Part shown: positions 58,001 to 64,000 of the stretch, one piece after another | How the letters are laid out: each line of letters begins with the position of its first letter | Position numbering within the stretch: position 1 is the stretch's first letter | NCBI GenBank assembly: GCA_024742485.1 | Contig: JANSYK010000002.1 | Span: 1,488,001 to 1,552,000, forward strand | DNA length: 64,000 bases | Direction: 5' to 3' | DNA from: Alphaproteobacteria bacterium | GTDB taxonomy: Bacteria; Pseudomonadota; Alphaproteobacteria; Rhizobiales; Rhizobiaceae | Notes under the pieces: model-generated | What the model was told of the DNA's origin: nothing | Databases searched by the model: none | Seen by the model: the letters and a program-made list of their open reading frames with translations, nothing else | Position numbers and translations under genes: made by a program

Positions 58001-59605
58001 GCCGTCATGCGTGATGTTGACGGCCGTAAACTGCGATGTGTCCGAGCCAAGGTCCTTCGGGGGAATTGACATCTTGCGCATCGACATGTTTCGAAAGTCG
58101 AACAGATACAGACCCTCCCCATCCACCAGCAGGGCGGCTTTCGTGCCATCCTCGGACAGAGCAAGGTTTCTGAAATTGCCATATTGCAGGACAATCGGAA
58201 GGGGAAAGACAGTGGGCTTGTTTCCGGCAAATTCCAGCGTTGTCCCGTAAGCGCAATCGACTGTTCCGCACAAAAACAATTTGCCTTCGCCACCGATGTA
58301 ACCACCCGCCAAAGTTTGGTTAACCGGAAATCTTTCCCTCAACTCCCCCGTCCCGACATCCCAGATGGACAGTTCGACACCAACGGAAAGGGTGGCGAGG
58401 GAATCTCCATCGGGTGAGAACGAAACGTGGTGAACATGTTCACCCTCCGCAATCCTGCGCAGAAAGCGTCCCGAATTCAGGTCCCAGACAAGGGTTCGTT
58501 GATCCCGCCCGGCCGTTGCCAGGAGGTCCCCGGTTGAAGAGGCATCGATGGAAATGATGGAGGCGTTGTGACCAAGAGACAGGCTGAGAGCAGGGGGATC
58601 GGGAGAGGCATCTGCTGGCTCTTTGACCCCATCATGCGATTGGGCTGTCGAATAAACATCAACAGAACCAAGCTTGCTGTTTAATGCAAGCCAGTGGCCA
58701 TCGGGTGACAAGGCGATATCGCTGTATTGCGAATATGCGTCACTACCGACGTTCAACCGGAATGTTACCTGATTGGATTTTGGATCAAAGATGACAATCT
58801 GAGGGCCGTTTGGTTGTGTAATCCACAACACAGCACGGGGTCCGTCAGGACCTTCTCGAAAATCTTTCAGCCTGATATTCAAGGCAAGTGGCGCCGTGAA
58901 CTGCCCGAGAATCTCCTGTGTGCCGAGGTCCTTGTAAATGAGCAGAAAATCGCCCGCCTGTGGTCGCCTGAAGGCGAGGATTGCCGTTCCATCGATTTCA
59001 GCTTCTGGTATGTCTCCATCAGACGAATGCGCCCGGCTGACCCGTTGAAAAACGGTTTTCGATCCTTCCAGATTGCCGACAATCTCGTTGTCTGAAGAGT
59101 AGAGATTCAGTGGCCAGAACCGGTCCACCTCAACCTGCCAATGTGCCGCGTCATCTCTGTTTGAAAAATTCAGATGTTGCCAATCATGTGTCGCGAGATG
59201 GGCACCGTCCGCTGTGTAATTGACAGTATTCCATTTGCCCGACGTGTTCATTTCTACCGGGTTGGCCGGGTCATCATAATCCAGGATTTGAATGCCTGCG
59301 TCACCCAGCCCGACCGCAAGTTCCAAGCCATCCGGAGAAAAGGCAACGTCCTTTACCAGGGCATCGAATTTTTTGGTAAAGACGAGTTTGTTCTTCTCGA
59401 TATCGAAAATCGAGGCGCTGCCCAGATTGGATACGGCCAGGTATCTGTTCTCACTGTCGAAATCGAAATTGAGCCCGTAATCCCCGAGGTTTGGAAAACG
59501 ATAGGCCGGTTTTGAGAGGTCCGATGCAAAGGAAAGATCGCCGTTTCCCGCCAAGGCAAACAAAACCAGCCACAAAAAAAGGCAGAATTTCCTGATTTGA
59601 TTCAT
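55028..59605 (-). CDS. Exported WD40/beta-propeller protein with C-terminal caspase-like (C14) peptidase domain
   Basis: A 1525-residue protein. Signal peptide about residues 1-28 (ends GDLSFASD). Residues about 40-1090 hold many WD40-type blades (for example FSPDGDSLATLSVGVELSIWDV and DSGGFAISP-like turns such as AISPDGDLVLPHG), probably two or more propellers. A short Ig-like link precedes the caspase fold from about residue 1207 (YIFAIGIDHHQNP). The catalytic pair is His1316 (FSGHG) and Cys1374 (IDACNSA). Likely secreted into the periplasm or beyond. Target unknown. Confidence 0.9.
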   Translation of the reverse strand: MNQIRKFCLFLWLVLFALAGNGDLSFASDLSKPAYRFPNLGDYGLNFDFDSENRYLAVSNLGSASIFDIEKNKLVFTKKFDALVKDVAFSPDGLELAVGLGDAGIQILDYDDPANPVEMNTSGKWNTVNYTADGAHLATHDWQHLNFSNRDDAAHWQVEVDRFWPLNLYSSDNEIVGNLEGSKTVFQRVSRAHSSDGDIPEAEIDGTAILAFRRPQAGDFLLIYKDLGTQEILGQFTAPLALNIRLKDFREGPDGPRAVLWITQPNGPQIVIFDPKSNQVTFRLNVGSDAYSQYSDIALSPDGHWLALNSKLGSVDVYSTAQSHDGVKEPADASPDPPALSLSLGHNASIISIDASSTGDLLATAGRDQRTLVWDLNSGRFLRRIAEGEHVHHVSFSPDGDSLATLSVGVELSIWDVGTGELRERFPVNQTLAGGYIGGEGKLFLCGTVDCAYGTTLEFAGNKPTVFPLPIVLQYGNFRNLALSEDGTKAALLVDGEGLYLFDFRNMSMRKMSIPPKDLGSDTSQFTAVNITHDGRIVAGSDLGTLSKFNFDDGTKIWSKQISSDPIGNIINAGNGHIAASVQGSKSEHGYYLIDAQTGETVRSPDRSAGSQEGMTPGLGAYVKKHDRLVTVSQSSWRNEYELDVWWLREGRHTNLQNHRSLSPNRIFFSHDGNNLYVENSSGFGVWDIRRGRLAAYRDDVAGRTTYLTNTGLLYAGDNDDGLVHETVRGGARTVPLGDENRHSDKRSDDSIFLLEREIIARFHDFNQNTYLVRFDRESIEDGFWRAPNVTRLTGKIDSTDVLAISPDGDLVLPHGNYSTEKLTAYDARTGLAKWDMSFERTPQFASFSHDGQWVFVSGDNRDIWAEVLDVSTGDKFAKYAAESYAAEEYLIATAPNGLGQLLVHTKDDQIQLLSNDGQEVVEEVSGNGISMNYAISDISGQMTLFVGFQDEVLLWDRRSGSRVIKLASTPEGRQSITFAPSGNLLAIGESSGIVSIWNVETGERLARLSAFPDGSWAVVGEDGRYDASDPGDMPQISWIMPDAPNDALPIEMFYREYFEPGLLPRLIAGEAFAPLPSPKDLNRLQPDVIIDAIVTDPDDKTVVTVTVTAKNTVSDNQGSGLSELKLFRDGQLVGVARGNQTLLIEDNGSDSSRTFQFDGVHLPNRPEGAEAGDVVFSAYGFNAEGIKSRTERVRYALPKSEQSGGRRAYIFAIGIDHHQNPSWNLRYAGADAHLSARLLAQGLTQSEQFEKVTTVKLITTGNNGHKEASRAQIEAVLLLLAGKPVDSALLAGIEGADELQKAMPDDVIYISFSGHGFAAEDGRFHLFPQDIGTASHGRVVDAKTLTRTLNSDRLADLIRDLQAQDITLVIDACNSAASVEGKAFKPGPMGSRGLGQLAYDKAMRILTASQAEEFAIEAEVLRHGVLSYSMYWEGVVGESADISPSDGKVSLSELFDYAVDRVPTLYEEITNGDFRPAVRGSMDMSFATSGTMPAASRQTRISQTPALFDFRRTQKREPVFLHLR

Positions 59606-59736
59606 GGACCCCCATCCCCGTGCCAGCCGGTTGCTGCATTCTCAAACAGGACGATATTTTCTCGATACCGCTTTGTCGAGGATCGCCGAGGCCGGCCGGA
59701 CACGCATGGGCGCTCGTGGGCCCGGATCGGTCCACT

Positions 59737-60639
59737 TTAGCCCGGATCATGGCGAAACGGCTGCAGGCTGTCGGCAAAGAACTCCAGGAATTCCAGCGTC
59801 AGCATGGATGTCGGCCCATGGGTCGGTCGAACCAGCGACAGCCGGTGTGGAACAACCGGGCGAAACGGGCGAATGATCAGTCCACGATCCTGGTGGGTTT
59901 TTGCATCCAACTCGCTGATGATCGAGACCCCGGTGCCTTCCGCGATGAGCATGCAGGCAGCGGTGAATTGGCGGGTTTCGATCCAGCTGTTGATGGTTAC
60001 GTTGCGCGCGGTGAACGCCTCATTGAGATCCTTGAAAAACATGCTGTCGCGCTTGGTGTGGATGATCGGTTCGTCCTTGAGGTGCTCCGGTTCGATGACG
60101 TCATAACGGGCCAGCGGATTGCCGTCGGCCATGACACAGACGGTGCGCATGGGAATCTGCTCGCTATCGACGGCCGGATGGTCCGAAAAATCGTCGGTGA
60201 TGCCACAGTCATATTGCTCGCCGATGATCCATTCGAGGATACGCTCTGGCCGGTCCGGTTCGAGTGTGACAGTGACGCCCGGGCGGTTCTCCAGAAAGCG
60301 CGACAGAACACCCGGCATGTGGCTGGTGGCAAAGCCCGGCAGGCACGCAATGCGCAAGTGACCGGCAATGCGGTGTGTAATGTTATGCGTCAGTTCGTCG
60401 ATGTGATTGAGGCTGTCGATCAGCCGAGACACCTCGCGCAGCAAAAACCGCGATTCCTGGGTTGGCACCAATTGACCATTGGCCCGTTCAAAAAGCCGGA
60501 AGCCCACATTGTCGCCGAAACTCCCGATGAGCCGGCTGACGGCCGGCTGGGATATGCCGAGCTGTTTTGCCGCCTTCGTCATGCTTCCCGATTGGGAGAC
60601 TGCGCGAAAGGCTTCAAGTTGACGCAACCGGACCGACAT
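59737..60639 (-). CDS. LysR-family transcriptional regulator
   Basis: A 300-residue LTTR. The N-terminal HTH is residues 2-60 (LRQLEAFRAVSQSGSMTKAA, LGISQPAVSRLIGSF). The effector domain follows. AGGGGAAC is well placed before the ATG at 60639. It is divergent from ugpB with a dyad between them, so it is the probable regulator of ugpBAE. Confidence 0.9.
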   Translation of the reverse strand: MSVRLRQLEAFRAVSQSGSMTKAAKQLGISQPAVSRLIGSFGDNVGFRLFERANGQLVPTQESRFLLREVSRLIDSLNHIDELTHNITHRIAGHLRIACLPGFATSHMPGVLSRFLENRPGVTVTLEPDRPERILEWIIGEQYDCGITDDFSDHPAVDSEQIPMRTVCVMADGNPLARYDVIEPEHLKDEPIIHTKRDSMFFKDLNEAFTARNVTINSWIETRQFTAACMLIAEGTGVSIISELDAKTHQDRGLIIRPFRPVVPHRLSLVRPTHGPTSMLTLEFLEFFADSLQPFRHDPG

Positions 60640-60780
60640 TTTGTTCCCCTGTCTTTCGACGTTCCAACTTCCCGAAAAACAGATCAATTGAACTGCGGAG
60701 CGTCACAGAACTGAAACAATCTGTTGCCATGGTGCAGGCGCTTTGATGCACACCGGTGTACCGGGCACGAGAGTCCCAAG

Positions 60781-60801
60781 AATATAACATCATATTATAT
60801 T
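60781..60801. promoter_or_regulatory. Dyad between LysR gene and ugpB
   Basis: AATATAA-CATCATA-TTATATT, a perfect 7-7-7 inverted repeat. Fits the LysR T-N11-A box style. AT-rich and 135 bp before ugpB. Confidence 0.6.
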
Positions 60802-60935
60802 TTTGGGTCAGGAATTTCACTTGAATTATGAAAATGGATGTGATGGCATTGATGTGGGAGAAGAATGTGTAGACGCGGGCGCCTTGGCGCGATGCGGCAT
60901 TCCCTGCACAATTTCGCTTTTTGGGAGAAGAAATC

Positions 60936-62249
60936 ATGAAAAATATTCTGATCGGATCGATGATTGCCGGTGCGCTGACGTCAGTTGCACTGCCGGCACT
61001 GGCGGCGACCGAAATTCAGTTCTGGCACGCTTTCACCGGTCGGCTGGGTGACCTCGTCGCCGAGCAGGTTGAAACCTTCAACAACAGCCAGAGCGACTAC
61101 AAGGTGGTGGCCTCGCACAAGGGCAACTATTCCGAAACGCTCAATGCTGGCATCGCCGCATTCCGCGCCAAGGAGCAGCCGGAAATCCTGATGGTGTTCG
61201 AGGTCGGCACGGCAACCATGATGTCGGCGGAAGGTGCGGTCAAGCCGGTTCATCAGGTGATGGCCGAGGCGGGCGCCGAATTTGATCCCAATGCCTATAT
61301 CGGCTCGGTCAAGGGATATTATACCAGCGCCTCTGGAGACATGCTGTCGCTTCCGTTCAACTCCTCGACACCAGTGCTCTGGGTCAACAAGGATGCCTTG
61401 AAAGCGGCCGGAATCGATCCCGATACCGATCTATCCACCTGGCAGAAAGTTGGTGAGGTTCTCGACAAGCTGAAGGCTTCCGGTCACGAATGCCCGTTGA
61501 CCACGGCCTGGCAGAGCTGGATTCATCTGGAAAACATGTCCGCCTATCACAACACGCCATTTGCCACCAAGGACAATGGTTTTGGCGGCCTTGATACCGA
61601 ACTTGCCTTCAACGGACCGGTTCAGGTCAAGCATATTCAAACGATGGGTGACTGGGCCAAGGATGGTAAATTCATCTATGCCGGCCGCCGCAACGAAGGC
61701 GGTGCCAATTTCCGCTCCGGCGAATGCGCGCTGTTTACCGAAAGTTCCGCCGGTTATGCCGGAATCAAGAACGAAGCCGAGTTCGAATTCGCCGTGCGGC
61801 CATTGCCCTATTGGGAAGGCGTGGACGGTGCACCGCAGAACACCATCATCGGCGGCGCCTCGCTCTGGGTGATGGAAGGCCATGACCCGGAAGATTACAA
61901 GGCTGTTGCGGCCTTCCTCAACTTCCTGTCTTCCACCGACATTCAGGCAAAGTGGCACCAGGACACCGGCTACCTTCCGATCACATCGGCGGCCGGCGAC
62001 AAAACCAAGGCCGATGGCTTCTATGATGCCAATCCGGGCACCGATATTGCGGTGATCCAGATGACCGCCAAGGAACCGACTGCCAATTCGAAGGGCCTGC
62101 GGCTCGGGTCGTTCGACCAGGTCCGCGGCATCATCGACGAGGAACTCGAAGCCGTCTGGTCCGGCGACAAGGATGCCCAGACTGCACTCGACAGTGCGGT
62201 GGAGCGGGGCAATCAGCTCGTTCGTCGCTTCGAACAAGCCAACAACTAG
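60936..62249 (+). CDS. ugpB: sn-Glycerol-3-phosphate-type ABC transporter substrate-binding protein
   Basis: A 437-residue exported protein. Signal peptide about residues 1-24, ending LPALAATE. Motifs IQFWHAFTGRLGDLVAEQVETFN and LPFNSSTPVLWVNKDAL are typical for UgpB. The start is ATG 60936, after GGGAGAAGAA. Likely binds glycerol-3-phosphate or glycerophosphodiesters. Followed by ugpA and ugpE. Confidence 0.88.
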   Translation: MKNILIGSMIAGALTSVALPALAATEIQFWHAFTGRLGDLVAEQVETFNNSQSDYKVVASHKGNYSETLNAGIAAFRAKEQPEILMVFEVGTATMMSAEGAVKPVHQVMAEAGAEFDPNAYIGSVKGYYTSASGDMLSLPFNSSTPVLWVNKDALKAAGIDPDTDLSTWQKVGEVLDKLKASGHECPLTTAWQSWIHLENMSAYHNTPFATKDNGFGGLDTELAFNGPVQVKHIQTMGDWAKDGKFIYAGRRNEGGANFRSGECALFTESSAGYAGIKNEAEFEFAVRPLPYWEGVDGAPQNTIIGGASLWVMEGHDPEDYKAVAAFLNFLSSTDIQAKWHQDTGYLPITSAAGDKTKADGFYDANPGTDIAVIQMTAKEPTANSKGLRLGSFDQVRGIIDEELEAVWSGDKDAQTALDSAVERGNQLVRRFEQANN

Positions 62250-62260
62250 TTTCCTCCACG

Positions 62261-62282
62261 GGGCCTGTCACATGACGGGCCC
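62261..62282 (+). terminator. Hairpin between ugpB and ugpA
   Basis: GGGCCTGTC-ACAT-GACGGGCCC: a 9-bp stem (one G-U pair) followed by TGTTCCTTT. Likely an attenuator or mRNA-stabilising element that lets ugpB be expressed more than the permeases. Confidence 0.55.
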
Positions 62283-62348
62283 TGTTCCTTTGAAAATCCG
62301 GTGGCGGGTTCCGGCCCGCTGCCACAGCTGCGGCGCGGGAGGGGAAAG

Positions 62349-63230
62349 ATGGAAAAGCGGGTCACATTCAAAGGATGGCTGTTGCCGCTTTGCCTGGTGT
62401 TTCCGCAAGTCCTGATATCGGGCGTCTTCTTCTTCTATCCGGCAGGCCAGGCAATCTGGCAGTCTCTTTTCATCCCGGATCCGTTTGGTCTGTCCGCACA
62501 ATTCGTCGGGCTCGGCAATTTCGAATTTCTGTTCAGCGATAGATTCTACCGCGCGTCATTTTTGACGACCGCGGTCTTCTCCACGCTGGTCACTCTGGTT
62601 TCCATGGTGCCGGCGCTGTTTCTCGCGGTCCTTGCCGATCGGTTGATCAAGGGGGCAGGGACCTACCGGACCCTGTTGATCTGGCCCTATGCCGTGGCGC
62701 CGGCAGTGGCCGGCGTGTTGTGGCTGTTCATGTTCAACACGCGGGTGGGCGTTGTCTCCTGGTATCTCGGTCAACTGGGATATGACTGGAACCATGTGCT
62801 CAACGGTCAGGAGGCCATGGGGCTGGTTGTGGTTGCCTCCGCCTGGGGGCGCATCAGCTATAACTTCCTGTTCTTTCTGGCCGCTTTGCAAGCCGTTCCA
62901 CGGTCAGTCATCGAGGCAGCGGCCATTGATGGGGCGCGGTTCTGGCGGCGTTTCTTCACCATCGTCCTGCCGCTGTTGTCGCCAACCACTTTCTTCCTGC
63001 TGGTGGTCAACATTGTCTATTCCTTCTTCGAAACCTTCGGGGTCATCCATACGATCACGTCGGGCGGTCCGCAGCAGGCAACCACCATTCTTGTCTACAA
63101 GGTTTATGCCGATGGCTTCGTCGGCCAGGACCTGGGATCGTCCGCTGCGCAATCGGTGATCCTGCTGATCGTTGTTGGCGCCCTGACGGTGCTGCAGTTC
63201 AAATATGTTGAAAAGAGGGTTCACTATTGA
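62349..63230 (+). CDS. ugpA: Glycerol-3-phosphate-type ABC transporter permease
   Basis: A 293-residue inner-membrane permease with six helices. The EAA loop is [33 protein letters not shown] lies just before the ATG. Overlaps the ugpE start by 4 bp (if the TTG is used). Pairs with UgpE to form the channel. Confidence 0.9.
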   Translation: MEKRVTFKGWLLPLCLVFPQVLISGVFFFYPAGQAIWQSLFIPDPFGLSAQFVGLGNFEFLFSDRFYRASFLTTAVFSTLVTLVSMVPALFLAVLADRLIKGAGTYRTLLIWPYAVAPAVAGVLWLFMFNTRVGVVSWYLGQLGYDWNHVLNGQEAMGLVVVASAWGRISYNFLFFLAALQAVPRSVIEAAAIDGARFWRRFFTIVLPLLSPTTFFLLVVNIVYSFFETFGVIHTITSGGPQQATTILVYKVYADGFVGQDLGSSAAQSVILLIVVGALTVLQFKYVEKRVHY

Positions 63231-64000
63231 GCGCGGATGCCGTCAGAACCGACCGGGCCGTGGCCGAACCGGCACCCGGCATGGTGGAAAAGCGGGGCAG
63301 CACGCTGTGGCTGACCCACGTGCTGATGATTCTCGGGGTTTTGGTCATCTTTTTCCCCATCTGGCTCGCCTTTGTCGCCTCGACGGTGACCCAGCCGGAC
63401 ATCGTCAAACCGCCGATGCCCCTGCTTCCCGGGTCGCACTTTTTCGAGAATTACCGCAACGCCCTGTTTTCCGGTGTCAATGTGCCGGTGGCGACCATGT
63501 TGTTGAACTCTCTGGTCATGGCTCTCGGCATCGCCATCGGCAAGATCGCCATTTCTTTGCTTTCCGCATTCGCAATCGTCTATTTTCGCTTTCCGGGCCG
63601 CACGACATTCTTCTGGCTGATCTTCATCACGCTGATGCTCCCGGTGGAGGTTCGGATCGTGCCGACCTATGAGGTTGTGGCGGGCTTCGGCATGCTGAAC
63701 AGCTATTCGGGCCTTATCTTCCCCCTGATCGCTTCGGCGACGGCGACGTTTCTTTTTCGCCAGTTCTTCATGACCATACCGGACGAGCTTGCTGAGGCTG
63801 CGCGGGTCGATGGTGCGCGTCCGATGCGCTTTTTCATCGACATCATTATTCCGATGAGCCGCACGAACATTGCCGCACTGTTCGTCATTTTGTTCATCTA
63901 TGGCTGGAACCAGTATTTGTGGCCGCTCTTGATCACCACTGATCCGGAAATGAACACGATCGTCATGGGCATCAAGCAGATGTTCCCCTCCGGTGATGAC
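63227..64000 (+). CDS. ugpE: Glycerol-3-phosphate-type ABC transporter permease, C-terminus outside window
   Basis: Open to the end of the window (258 codons). The EAA loop [15 protein letters not shown] is visible near residue 200. Two starts are possible: TTG at 63227, with AGAGGG 8 nt upstream and an overlap with ugpA, or ATG at 63281 ([18 protein letters not shown]), which matches the usual UgpE N-terminus. The ATPase UgpC is not in view. Confidence 0.85.
   Translation, partial: MSADAVRTDRAVAEPAPGMVEKRGSTLWLTHVLMILGVLVIFFPIWLAFVASTVTQPDIVKPPMPLLPGSHFFENYRNALFSGVNVPVATMLLNSLVMALGIAIGKIAISLLSAFAIVYFRFPGRTTFFWLIFITLMLPVEVRIVPTYEVVAGFGMLNSYSGLIFPLIASATATFLFRQFFMTIPDELAEAARVDGARPMRFFIDIIIPMSRTNIAALFVILFIYGWNQYLWPLLITTDPEMNTIVMGIKQMFPSGDD

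Overview
This window looks like chromosomal DNA of an alphaproteobacterium, most likely in the Hyphomicrobiales/Rhodobacterales range. The signs are high GC, many TRAP-type C4-dicarboxylate-like transporters, a heterotetrameric sarcosine oxidase operon (soxBDAG), an Ugp-type ABC transporter and a FixK/FNR-style box. No rRNA or ribosomal protein genes are present, so species cannot be assigned.

Layout. 1-3.5 kb: the N-terminal part of a COG2907 FAD protein, a DUF2177 membrane protein and a fatty-acyl-CoA ligase. 3.8-6.5 kb: a tight three-gene polyprenyl-phosphate sugar module (GT2, LAB_N membrane protein, GT39). 6.6-12 kb: a TRAP transporter (P-Q-M), a parallel beta-helix protein and a LysR regulator. 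12-17.2 kb: soxBDAG on the minus strand, divergent from a nucleoside phosphorylase. 18.4-21.7 kb: an exported hydrolase, a GNAT, a TetR and an exported hypothetical protein.

21.8-30.5 kb is an accessory island beside tRNA-Arg(CCG). It holds a ribbon-helix-helix-like small gene and a type IC-like restriction-modification operon in the order hsdM, hsdS, PrrC/RloC-like ATPase, hsdR. Three copies of a 34-bp repeat flank it (two direct, one inverted), and the right copy abuts a truncated ardC-like antirestriction gene.

30.7-38.6 kb: a family II pyrophosphatase with an N-terminal export or anchor segment, a hotdog thioesterase, a second TRAP operon (hydrolase-M-Q-P-MarR) and an AGCS symporter. 38.9-51.5 kb: a complete NAD-reducing group 3d-type [NiFe]-hydrogenase locus (hypF, hoxFUYHW, hypABCDE), with an argC on the opposite strand inside it and a perfect FNR/FixK-type box before hoxF. 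51.7-59.6 kb: bdhA, a patatin, a formylglycine-generating enzyme and a 1525-residue exported WD40/beta-propeller-caspase protein. 59.7-64 kb: a LysR regulator divergent from ugpBAE, which runs off the end.

How the genes fit together. The hydrogenase locus has every subunit and maturation factor needed to make a soluble H2:NAD+ oxidoreductase, probably induced at low oxygen. The uptake systems (two TRAP, AGCS, Ugp) with sarcosine oxidase, acyl-CoA ligase and 3-hydroxybutyrate dehydrogenase describe a heterotroph living on small organic acids, methylated amines and glycerol phosphates. The island adds DNA restriction with a probable tRNA-cleaving back-up.
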